This document shows positions 20,844-31,025 of a DNA stretch of 64,000 bases, piece after piece. Position 1 is the first letter of the stretch. Every line of letters starts with the position of its first letter. This stretch comes from Rhizopus arrhizus (taxonomy: Eukaryota > Mucoromycota > Mucoromycetes > Mucorales > Rhizopodaceae). The notes below the pieces were generated by a model. It had not been told where the DNA came from, made no database searches, and saw only the letters and a list, made by a program, of their open reading frames with translations. A program made the position numbers and the translations under genes. The stretch is taken from positions 1 to 64,000 of the forward strand of contig JAKZZE010000016.1 in assembly GCA_024220505.1 (NCBI GenBank), written 5' to 3'.

Positions 20844-20905
20844 TTTTGTCCTCCTTTCGTCAACCTTGGCATTGCTAAAAATTAACAGTGTGCAGAGTTT
20901 GCACG

Positions 20906-20918
20906 ATTATTTGCAGTG
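20906..20918 (-). repeat. E1 right terminal inverted repeat
   Basis: ATTATTTGCAGTG is the exact inverse of the left tip at 9458-9470. Only CA separates it from the next CACTG, the E2 left tip at 20921. Confidence 0.8.
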
Positions 20919-21082
20919 CACACTGCACCCAATCCCTATATTCTAAATTATTATACTTCGGGTGTTTTAACAGTTGAACTTCGAATAAAATAATACAAAT
21001 TTGAATTTGCAGGATAGATGTATAATATTTGTATGAAAAAAAACCTAGAAAAAAATATATGTTATATCTATAATGATATATA

Positions 21083-22721
21083 CAGTAGGTCAAAAAATTG
21101 CTGCAAGGAATTGCAAAATACCGGTTTTACAGCTGGTTGTCTATGGATACTGCATGAAACTATCTCAAACATTGATTGTTTGTACCTCACTAGAAGGGGC
21201 ATTTATTCGTCGATTATCTGATATGGGCAATAGTTATTGGTGGAATTTGATATTGTTAAAGGGAATTTTATAAACATCCGGCATTTTTTACTTGTTTACA
21301 TATGTTTGGAATAACAAATTTTAATACGACCCAACCGGTTGCTATCATAATTTTTCACATTCTTGACATGATTAGAATGTTGCCAGTATATAAAAGCGCT
21401 TACAATTCCTTTATTCTAAATTTTAAATTTTCTTATCTAAATTATTTCTCTTTTTTACCTTATTACCAATCGCATGCCTAAACGACTGCCAGAAGAAAAA
21501 GTAAACGATCTCAAGCAAGCATTAACTGGATCCACATCAACGTACGATATTGCTAAGGAGGTTGGAGTACATGAATCAACTGTTAGTAGATACTCTAGGC
21601 GGTTGTTTTCAAATAGGACAATGGGCTCAGCTGGTAGACCTACATTAGTCTCCAAAGTGACGAAACGGCTAATCAAAAGAAAAGTCATTGAAGGGGTTCT
21701 AAAGACTGCCAAAGAGGTACACCGGGAGCTGGTTCAACTTGGCTATGATATCTCATACCAGTCAGCAATTAGCGTCCTGAAATCAATGGAGTTCCATTCT
21801 TCAATAAAAAAAAAGAAGCCGTTTCTGACAAAAGCTCATATGCAGCATCGATTAGAATGGGCCAAGAAGCACCAGGATTGGACAGTGGAAGAATGGCGAA
21901 AAGTAATCTTTTCTGATGAAACCAAGATCAACGTATGGGGCTCTGATGGTTGCAAGTACTATTGGAAAAGACCAAGTGATCCTCTTCAACCGCATCATCT
22001 AGAGTTTACAGTCAAGCATGGAGCCGGCAAATTGATGATGTGGGGCTGCATAACATCTGAAGGACCAGGATATGCTTGTCAAATTTACGATGGGAACATG
22101 AACGCGGATGTTTATCAGCATATATTAGACACTACACTTCGTGATACTATGGAGTACTACAATTTCAACTGGTCCAACATTTACTTTCAGCATGATAATG
22201 ATCCAAAGTACAAGGCAAAATCTACAATAGCCTGGTTAGATAATCATCAAGTGCGCTATATTAGCGATTGGCCAGCTCAGAGTCTGGACTTAAATCCAAT
22301 AGAACATGTATGGCATCAACTGAAGTTAAAGCTCGGCTGTTACGAACGTAGAGCAAAGAATACGGATGAGCTTTGGGAACGAGTAGAAAAAGCATGGAAT
22401 GAATTTGATAAAGAACTTTTCCAAAGGTATATCGATAGCATGCCGGCAAGAATTCAAGAGGTTATTAATAAAAAAGGAGGACCAACTAAATATTAATAAA
22501 TAAACCCATTTCGTTCAAATTTTCGTTTTTTCAAATTTTCAAATTGCGCGCCTCATACTTCCTTCAATACTTATCCAATGGGGCTTAAACTCTTTCGGAT
22601 TTTTCAAGACATGTAGGAAATCTACTATGTAGAAACAGAAGCAGTTTGTACCATTGTGACAGGATGTACGCTACAAAAACTGAGAAAAATGGATTCCTTG
22701 CAGCAATTTTTTGACCTACTG
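21083..22721 (+). mobile_element. Tc1-Z: apparently intact Tc1-like transposon
   Basis: The termini are inverted repeats of about 28 bp beginning CAGTAGGTCAAAAAATTGC; with the flanking TA on each side, 30 bp match perfectly (21081-21110 and 22694-22723). TA target duplications are at 21081-21082 and 22722-22723. It contains a single unbroken transposase gene. Perfect ends plus an intact ORF suggest a recent and possibly active copy. It is inserted in the left arm of E2. Confidence 0.95.
21474..22496 (+). CDS. Tc1-Z transposase (DDE)
   Basis: 340 residues, a normal Tc1 length, starting MPKRLPEEKVNDLKQAL. The N-terminal helix-turn-helix (STYDIAKEVGVHESTVSRYSR) and AGRP hinge should bind the terminal repeats. 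The DDE core reads FSDETKINVWG (first Asp), FQHDNDPKYK (second Asp) and DLNPIEHVWHQLK (Glu). By my count the second Asp and the Glu are separated by 35 residues, one more than the classic 34. No stop or frameshift is present. It could also act on the similar CAGTAGGT ends of the defective Tc1-Y copies (inference). Confidence 0.93.
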   Translation: MPKRLPEEKVNDLKQALTGSTSTYDIAKEVGVHESTVSRYSRRLFSNRTMGSAGRPTLVSKVTKRLIKRKVIEGVLKTAKEVHRELVQLGYDISYQSAISVLKSMEFHSSIKKKKPFLTKAHMQHRLEWAKKHQDWTVEEWRKVIFSDETKINVWGSDGCKYYWKRPSDPLQPHHLEFTVKHGAGKLMMWGCITSEGPGYACQIYDGNMNADVYQHILDTTLRDTMEYYNFNWSNIYFQHDNDPKYKAKSTIAWLDNHQVRYISDWPAQSLDLNPIEHVWHQLKLKLGCYERRAKNTDELWERVEKAWNEFDKELFQRYIDSMPARIQEVINKKGGPTKY

Positions 22722-22723
22722 TA

Positions 22724-24119
22724 TAATCTGTATATTGAATAAAAAGAAATTGTATTGTAAAAAAATTTTTTTCTCTTTTGTACTACATGAATCCATGCAA
22801 ACTTTTAAATTGGGAAAATGAAAAGTTTTCAAATTCAGTGTATGATTTTTTAATTTCAACAAAGGTCAATGAAGTAAATCCATTGGACTGTAAGCTCGGA
22901 AATTTAACTGCTTGAGCTGCGACCTCCTCTTGCCAAGCATACTCGATTTGCTATACTGCAAAAAAAAAGAAAGTACATAGTACATCTACCCAAAAAAAAT
23001 AATTTTGTAGGTTTATAATGAAAAGATAGAGAGCAACATTACTTAAATTGTGAAAGGGAACATGAGTTCAATGCTTTTATCCAACGAAGAGTAAAATTAA
23101 TTATTTACAATTGAAATAAAAGAATGGTCTACAGGGAAGTAATAAATATAAATGTTAAATAAAAGATAAAAGCTAGAAACAAAAATGAACAAGGAAAAAG
23201 GAAAAAAAAAAAAAAAAGAAAAAAGAAAATGTTATTTCTTTTTTGACCGTAAGGAAAATAGCATCTACCAAAGATGATAGTGCAATGTTTAAAGGACTAA
23301 AGCTAAGCAGAAAATAGAAGGGAATGGGTTTGATAATCATTTTTATTTTTAACTGCAAAAAGAAACAACAATATTAACATCAAGTGAATTTACATGTCTC
23401 GAGATTCCTTATATCAGAGACTATAAGAAAGGATTATTGTTAATGAAATAAAATCGAACATTTTGATAGATTTAGAAGAAAAAGAAAGTAATGTTGAAAT
23501 TAGAGAATTGCAATGTCGGAATTACTTGCATGTGAAAAAAAGCAATGTTGGAATTACTTGCATGTTAAAAAAAAAAGAATGTTAAAGTGAAATTGCAAAA
23601 GAATACTTACTTTTACAAATTGCCTTAAGTTGAACAAACCTACTTACAGGATCTTCGTTTTATTTATAGAGCATACAGAGATTTACTTTGGGTTATAAAA
23701 AGCGGTTTTAGAAATTGCACTGAAATTGGAATTATTTTTTTTTGATTAAGTACTTTGAAAAAAAAAAAATCTAGCTGAGACGGCAATTTCAAATGTTTTA
23801 ATTCATTTGCCTTTGTGCGCTAATTACAATTTATTATTCAATATATATGCCTTTATTTATGAGCTTTTTGTCCTATCTTTGATTAAGAATATCATCACTT
23901 TGCCTTTTCTTTTTTTTTTTTTTGGATTACCGTAGTACACTTAACTGAACTCCATCATTTTTTTTGTAAAGTAGTGCACTTATGTAAGTCAATCAATATA
24001 ATACTGGATATGATGGGAAAAGATTCAAATATCTTAACACAAAAGTTGAATTGACTTTACTTGATGAAAAATTTATTCTTGTTTAGCGGCACTTGTATAA
24101 TGTCGGTAACATAACAACA
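22724..24119. other. E2 left-arm noncoding DNA
   Basis: No gene is seen in these 1.4 kb. The stretch is AT-rich with A runs. Several short phrases match E3 at 36444-37500 in the same order (for example CTCGGAAAT near 22897 and 36620, TTTGATAATCATTTTTATTTTT near 23330 and 37032). This identifies it as E-family left arm. A tandem phrase with GGAATTACTTGCATGT is repeated at about 23518 and 23550. Confidence 0.6.
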
Positions 24120-24124
24120 TCAAT

Positions 24125-24609
24125 TGAAACTTGTTCTTCCTCTGGAACTTCAAACTGAGTATTAAAGGTTCTTATTGTTTGATTTTGAAGCTGTATATAA
24201 GGAGTTCATAAAGCGACATATCAATTGTATAAAAGTTTTTGTTGTATTTATACAAAAAGTAAATACTCATAGATAAATTTAATACTACTGAATCATAGTA
24301 AAACCATATCTCTATAAATAAATATGAGACTTCTGCAATGATCGTCTTTGATGTATTGTTCATATCGGTATTTAAAGAACCATATCGGAACCTGTTTTTA
24401 AGGATAGCAGATCAATGTAATCCTATTTGATAAATATTGTTAAATCAATGAACAATTCACACCATTCTTGATTGATTCGTCAAGAAGACAACGTGTCATA
24501 TTTATCCATTATCTTTCCTGCATCTTCCCATCCTCCTTGTATTATTATTTTTAGCCGATGAATTGAAATAACGGTAAAAATTTGTATATTCAAAAAGTAT
24601 AAATAACAT
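24125..24609 (+). repeat. Solo LTR-G, copy 1
   Basis: 485 bp starting TGAAACTTG and ending ATAACA, flanked by TCAAT on both sides (24120-24124 and 24610-24614). It is about 90-95% similar by eye to 58083-58565. Its centre resembles inverted LTR-B (ATCTTCCCATCC, GATTCGTCAAGAAGA), so the families are related. A TATAAATA box lies near the end. It sits in the leader region just upstream of the E2 transposase gene. Confidence 0.8.
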
Positions 24610-24633
24610 CAATTGTTGCTATTAATCAAATAC

Positions 24634-26269
24634 AGTAGGTGAAAAAATACGAGCAACCTCTGTTCGATTTGTCTTCATATCTTTTTATTTTCGTGTGTAC
24701 ATTCGCCAGAGCTTTGTTATCACATACGCTAACTAAGAAAGCAAAAGTGCATATAATACACTAAAGAGATTGACTGTACTTGAAGTACAAGCTTTTTAAA
24801 AAGGGAAAGACAGTCATCAAAAAGCCAATGATGATTTTTCAAAATTCGCTATGTTTATTTAATATTTTCTATATCTTCCCTTTGCTTTAAATAGTGCTTC
24901 TACTTTGGCTGGCATACTATTGATGTGCCCCTTGCAAGCATTTGCATTGAGTTTATTTCGCTCTACATCCACAAATGGCTAAAGCTTTCTGACACCTCTT
25001 TCTCCGACTTCATGTGGTGTCAGATTAAGTTTGAGCTGATGCCAAACATGCTTTATATGATTTAAATCCAGACTTTGAGCATACCAATAATTTATATACC
25101 TTACACTGATACCGCGTACCTATGGAGTTATGAATTTTAATTTATACTTTACGCCGCTATCACTCTGAAGGTATACATCGGACGTCTTCAAATAATAGTA
25201 CTCTAACGTATACATGTAAATAATGCTAAGTATATGCAGACAAGCCGTTGAGTTTATGTTACCACCATAAAGCTGACATGTCTAAGCTGGTCCCGGAGTA
25301 GTTATGTGACCGCATATGTTGGTCCTACGGCTGCTGTGCTTTACTGTAATGTCGATGTCATGAGGGAGCAAAATGTCATTTTATACTTCCCTATAGTACT
25401 TTACTCCATCCGATCATTAGATGCTAATCTTTGCTTCAGCTGAGGACGCCACTCGTCGTCACTATTGACTTGACCGGTTGCGATGCCTTTTTGCTCAGGC
25501 CATCTGCTTTTTTCAATGATCCTTTTTTAAAAATGCCTTCTGTTTTTTAGCCCTCGGTGGCGCTTTATGGATCTCAGCGCATTTACTCCTGAATGGTACA
25601 TGAACAAGTAACCAAACTTACCTAACTCCCTGAATAGCTCTTTCGCTACTGTTCGATGACCAGTAATAATACACAGCTTGATATAGTGCTTCATGGCATA
25701 AGAGACAATAGTATGTCTTCCAGCCGACAGGTGTGAATTACATGGAAAAAGCTTCCTAGTATACCTTTTAACTGTGCGAGAATAAACGTAATATTTATCT
25801 GCGCTATCCTCTAGCTTCATACTATTTAGTGATATATCTTTTATTTCTGGATTGCTTTTCCATTGGTATAGATTTAGGCATGATGATGAGAAGTAGTGAG
25901 AGAAGTTGAGTAAAAAAAAAGAAACCAAGGGCTCTTGAAGCCGCACTTGCTTTTATATAAATACAATAAGGAACACTCACAGTTCCATACAAGTACGCTA
26001 TATAGTCTTCTGATATGTTCTTTGTTGACTTAAATGTAAACGTATGATTACCGTACATAATTTAAGCTGGTCGGAAGTCAAATTTTTAAATTCGGATTCT
26101 CATTCCTCTCTCAATTTCCAGTATTGCTACATGAGACCTTTACTGTTTCAAGACACATGACCCCGAAAATATACCATAGGAGTCTCAAGCCGGTAGTTGG
26201 CATGCTCCTTTTGATATAGCGAAAAAAGTCAACTTTGCCAAAAGGTTGCTCGTATTTTTTCACCTACTG
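24634..26269 (-). mobile_element. Tc1-Y copy 1, decayed Tc1-like element
   Basis: About 27-bp inverted termini beginning CAGTAGGTGAAAAAATACG, with TA duplications at 24632-24633 and 26270-26271. The - strand carries a broken transposase: MPKSIPMEKQSRNKRYITK ends in a stop, and later pieces resemble Tc1-Z (TVAKELFRELGKFGY, SLDLNHIKHVWHQLK). The catalytic Glu is Lys. It is almost identical to 61043-62679, which sits in the opposite orientation. It lies between solo LTR-G and the E2 transposase start. Confidence 0.92.
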
Positions 26270-26310
26270 TAGTATATATCTAGTAATACAAATTCTTTAT
26301 TGTATTTATA

Positions 26311-29300
26311 ATGTACTCTTCAAGCCCATACAAATTCCATTGTTACTGTACCCAATGCTCTGGAGGAGAAGCAGGCAAGTACCAAGTTGTTACGCAATGG
26401 ACTCTTGCTCGCCATAGAAAAAAAGAAGCTGTTAAAGGTTTGTTACTTACATTAAAATAATTCTTTTGCTAACGCATCATATATAAACAGGTGAATCAGA
26501 GGCAACTCCAGAAGTTAATGCCAATAATGAAGTGATTCCGTCAAGTGAAAATGATTCTGAGAATGATGGTGATGAAGACTTTTCTAATTGGCAAATCACT
26601 GACGATGGTGAAGATGATGCCTCCAGTTGTATGGATGTTGTTGAATTTAATGTGCCCAAAGGTAAACATCTTCTAGAATTGTGTTAATAAAAGATAAAAT
26701 ACTTACTTTGTCAACTTTTAGTTAAACTTGAAGGATTCCAAAATGATGTTGTTGCTTTTATAGCAATTTTCTTGACCTACAGTAGCGGACAAAACTGGTG
26801 CACAAAACTTTTTTTTAGCTTTTAACTACCATTACCTGCTCATGGTAATTGCAATAGTCATGAAACTGTACTAGAAGGAGGATATACTAGTCATTGTAAT
26901 CTATGTATGTTCTAAGCATGACATTGTTAAAACTGAGCGATAAGCGTGCTTTGAATTTATAAAATCTTATATTTTCTAAAAACCGCAAAAGTGGCTAAAA
27001 TCTTGGACTTTATATAATCATCTCATCTCTTGATATTATCGGATATTCTTCTTTGCATATGCTAATAATATGCGTGTATATCATTTTCAGTAAAAGAACC
27101 CGGCTCTTTAACTATTCTTTTCCAAAGATCATCGACCCTTTTTGATCTAGTGTCGTATCATCATACCTTTGCCATCAATTGCCACCTGGCATGCTTAAGC
27201 GGACTTAGGCCGGGATTAGTGGCGGCTAAACTTGTAGCACAGAAGCGCTGTTATCAAATATTGAGTTTATGACATGCGTTGACTTGTGCCTTGTGTCATT
27301 GTCATACTGAAACGAGAGATTACGACGTTTTAGACTACTATACGCTAGGCTTTTGTGGTATGAAGTAAGCGAAATATATGTGTATATTTATGAGTTCATT
27401 ATACCATCGTATACCTGACACACATATTCTGGTCCTCAATATCTAATACAGCCTTAAAACATAACAGAGCAGCCAGCATGCTTCATTGTTTGATCACCGT
27501 GAAAAAATCGCTCAGGTTGCTCGACTTGCTTTCAATATTAGTGTATACTATCTGCATCCATAATGTTCATATTTGTTTCATTGCTAAAGATAGCAGACTT
27601 CCAGCCCTCTATTGTATACAATGGCTTGTCGTGATACCACATTCATCGCTTTTTCCGGCTAATACAGCTGATGAAATTCTTCGATTCCTTACTTCCGGAC
27701 TCAAAATCTAGCTTCCTACTGTGCCTTTAGACTGACAGTCTGCTAACACTGTATCTTAAGGTCCTCACAATGTGCTGAGCATCAGGAACTGTGTGTAGCG
27801 GACCTTGTCCAAGCTCTAGGTTGATGACTGAACTAATAACTTTTCAGGCTAATAGCGGAATACCTTCATGATCACAAGACATTAAGTTTCTTTGTTCCCT
27901 CTTTCTCCTGTTGATTGTCCATTTAGAGATCCTTGTTACTCTAGAAATATCTGCTGTCGTACGAACTAGGCGTGTTCGAGATCTCAGAGTTTCGTTTTTA
28001 CAGTTGCTTATTTTCTTAAACATATAAGGCTAGTACTTTGTTATAGTGAATAGGGTAAAAACAAAAGGGGGGACTCAATGGGAAATACAAAATAAGTACA
28101 GTTTTATATATTTTTTAAGAGCTACTAAAATTTACTAATATGCTGTGAAATCTGAAAGCAAACGGGAGAGATATGGGGAAAATTGAAAGAAGGCTAGACA
28201 AGCACTACATTTTTGGCGAAAATTGAAATATGCAAAAAATCACTAAAAATGACCTTATGCCTGGGGGATGTCCGGCACAGTTCCGGTTTACATAACATAA
28301 TGTATATTTTGGACTGTCTTTCAGATGGTATATGCCACAAAAGTCGCAGACATATGGCGGAGATACAATGTTGATTTTAATTTTTGTGCACCAGTTTTGT
28401 CCGCTACTGTATTTCCAGCTGTTTTTCATTTCTGAATATGCTGCGGAAATAGTAATGAAATTTGCTAACGATCTTGTTGTCCTCTTGAATTCCGAACCAA
28501 TCTTTCCTGCCAAGTTGGATACACTTCGAAATGCTGTTGGAATCGAATATACCTATAAAGGTATGTTTCGCCTTGTTGTCTGCCCTGAATGTCATACACT
28601 ATATGAACCTGAAGCAATTCATTGTGACTCAAGGTGTACTTTTTCCGAATTCCAAGGCATTTGTAATGCCCATCTCTTTCAATCTGTGAATATTGGTGCA
28701 AGCAAGATGTACGCTAACAAGGTCTCGGCATTCAATTCGATCAAGTACGCTTTGACAGTGATGTTCTCCAGGCCAGGATTTGAATCATCAATTGAAGCAT
28801 GGCGCTATCGTACTCGTCATAACAACACTATGTACGATATCTATGATGGTCAATTTTGGAATGAATTCAAAGATAGAGATGGTAATATATTTACCAGTCA
28901 AGCTAGATCTCTTCTGTTCACTTTGAATGTCGATTGGTTTCAATCTTCAAAAAGAACCGTGTACTCTGTTGGTGCTGTTTACTTGACGATAAATAATCTT
29001 CCAAGATCCATCAGATACAAAAAAGAAAATATCATCTTGGTTTGTGTTATTCCTGGACCCAAAGAGCCTAAAGACATGCAAATCAACAACTATTTGCAAG
29101 TTTTGGTGAAGGAGCTAAGGGATCTCTATTATGGTGACTTCTTCACATGTACAGCTGATTCTCCCAATGCTCCTGTCAAAGTTCGTGCTGCTTTATTCTT
29201 GATTGCTTGCGATATTCCTGCTAGCCGAAAGGTTAGTGGGTTTACTTCCTTCAATGCAACTGTACCTTGTAATAAATGCTCAACAGCATTTCCTGCTCGT

Positions 29301-30913
29301 TGTAATACAAATCTTCAACGTGATTTTTCTTTTGGTCTTTTGGTCTTGATGCTTGGTCACTTCGTACCAATATTGAAAATCGTCATCATGCAAGAAATTG
29401 GAAAGAAGCATCTACAAAGAAACAAAGGACCGACTTGGAACAGAAATTTGGTACTCGATTTTCTGCCCTACATGATTTGGAATACCTTGATCTTGTTCGT
29501 TGTACTGCCATTGATCCTATGCATGGCCTTTTCCTAGGAACAGCAAAGAAAATGGTTAAAATATGGCGTACTACTATTTGTGACCTTACCCATGAATTAT
29601 ATTTGACCGATGCTGACTTGAAAGAAATGCAAAAGGAAGCAAACGATATCATACTGCCAGCACAATACACGCCAATCAATCAGAAAATTGCCAGCAATTT
29701 TTCTGACTTAAAAGCTGATGAATGGAGAACCTGGTGTCTTGCTCTTTCGCCCCTTTTACTGAAGTCTCGTCTTCCAGTCCGTCACAAAGAAAATTGGGCA
29801 AAGTTTGTACAGGCCTGTCACATCGTATGTCGTCCATGCATTACTCAGAATGAAGCCATGATGGCCCACAAGCTATTCCATGAGTTTGTCATAGGTGTTG
29901 TTGAATTGTATGGTCCAGAGATGGTCACTCCAAATATGCATCTTCATCTGCATCTAAAGGACTCTATCCAAGACTTTGGCCCAATATACGCATTTTGGTT
30001 GTATGGCTTTGAGAGGCTTAATGGCGACATTAAGAAGATGACAGTAAACTACAAAACAGCGTTCGAAGTTACATATATGAAGAAGTTTCTTTCCGTTGTG
30101 CACTATCGTGACTACATCCGTAACTTACCACAAGGAATTAAACAGAATCCTGTGATGATGTCTTCCTTTGGTTACTTGTCACCAACGCCTTCTGATTCCC
30201 TAGTTGCTTCTCCATCTACTTCGACCTGCTTTGATTTCAGTTTATTTGTCAGTGCTCCTCTACGTTTGAATGATATCTTCACTGGTGCTGAAATTCTACC
30301 TCCTGATACGCAAGCTTTCGTTAGACACAAAGTTAATGTAGATAGATTGAATCGAGACCACTATGGTTATCTTTTCTCTTTTTACAAACTAGTATATGCT
30401 GATCGAACGTTTGCAAGTGCATTCACTCCAGAAGAATTTGACAAGTTGTCTACAATGGTGCTTCCCGATATTTCTCTTTTTTCTGAAATTCAAATTCTTG
30501 GACAAAGATATAGGTCAAAGGCATCGCGTGCTACTCGTGGTTGCTATATTGAAGTTGCTTGTAATTCTGCTGTTCTTGGACAAGAGCCTGAAATGCGAAT
30601 TGGCGAAGTTCAATATTATTTTAGCCATCAGCTTCAAATGAAAAAATCTATCCTTCCAAATGGTCAAGTCTTTGTGCCAGAAGTCTTTGATGAGCATACC
30701 TTTGCTTTTGTACGTTGGTACAATCCTCCACTTCATCCCTTTCAAGGGTTTGAATGTCTTGGTGCCGCGTACTATCATAACTCATTTCGACCTGCTGATT
30801 CAGACTGCATTCTTCCGGTATCACGTATTTTTACTTGCGTTGCAATGAAAAAAGGTTATCCTGATAATCATGTTGTTTTTTTACCTCTTCCAAGAAAAAC
30901 CATTGACTTGTAA
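26311..30913 (+). pseudogene. E2 Tnp2-type transposase, split by Tc1-X and frameshifted
   Basis: Exons are 26311-26437, 26491-26661 and 26722-30913, with GT-AG introns. The third exon is interrupted by Tc1-X (26780-28409, TA duplicated). It also has an 8-bp tandem duplication TTTTGGTC (29330-29345) that shifts the frame. Discounting the insert and the duplication the length is 2850 nt, divisible by three, which supports this model. Motifs match E1: TLNVDWFQSSK, NLPRSIR, VIPGPKEP, CDIPASRKVSGF, CNKCST, IDPMHGLFLGTAKKM and YGFERLNGD (Glu present). The intron at E1 12408-12499 is absent here. The start has a Cys-rich CYCTQCSGG. It cannot make a full transposase. Confidence 0.9.
26780..28409 (-). 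mobile_element. Tc1-X copy A, decayed Tc1-like element
   Basis: 1630 bp with termini CAGTAGCGGACAAAACTGG inverted at each end, flanked by TA (26778-26779 and 28410-28411). A decayed transposase is recognisable only in fragments on the - strand, with many stops. It is highly similar to 34831-36441 and 53243-54872. It lies inside the third exon of the E2 transposase; coding sequence resumes in frame right after the second TA. Confidence 0.92.
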
Positions 30914-31025
30914 AAAAAAAAAAAAAAAAGAGTGAAGAATAAAAAGATAAAATAAAAAATAAAACCAAAAATTCAAATTCCGTATTCCTTTTTAATTTTT
31001 TTTTTTATTTCGCAAATGATTATTT

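Larger units (their letters stand above)
16486..20876 (+). mobile_element. DIRS-1: DIRS-type tyrosine recombinase retrotransposon
   Basis: This is a complete DIRS architecture. It has inverted terminal repeats (16535-16630 with 20748-20843), overlapping gag, RT-RNase H and tyrosine recombinase ORFs, and an internal complementary region. That region (20474-20568) is complementary first to the extreme left end and then to the extreme right end. The 6-bp ATTGCT occurs at both element ends (16486-16491 and 20871-20876), as expected for recombinase-mediated integration rather than target-site duplication. It is inserted in the right arm of E1. Damage in the pol and recombinase genes suggests it is now inactive. 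Confidence 0.92.
9458..20918 (+). mobile_element. E1: CACTG-ended Tnp2 DNA transposon (contains DIRS-1)
   Basis: The left terminus CACTGCAAATAAT (9458-9470) is matched in inverted form at 20906-20918. Inside are a + strand Tnp2-type transposase gene (10786-13608) and a convergent - strand accessory gene (15049-13799), then about 1.4 kb of noncoding subterminal DNA interrupted by the 4.4-kb DIRS-1 (16486-20876). Without DIRS-1 the element is about 7.1 kb. CACTG tips and a Tnp2 transposase place it in the CACTA/Plavaka-like group. No clear target duplication is seen. E2 begins 2 bp after its right end. Confidence 0.8.

Noticed and set aside
9458..20918. Simple target-site duplication for E1
   Set aside because: The bases beside the two tips (TAT before, CAC after) do not match. 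The adjacent E2 may have changed the right flank.
26755..26790. Tc1-Z-like terminal repeat next to Tc1-X (TAGCAATTTTCTTGACCTAC)
   Set aside because: The phrase is coding sequence of the E2 transposase, in frame with the continuation after Tc1-X. The resemblance is chance.
27478..27711. 77-codon ORF conserved in three places (also 35448-35744 and 53941-54174)
   Set aside because: It is conserved only because it lies in the three Tc1-X copies, on the strand opposite the transposase relic.
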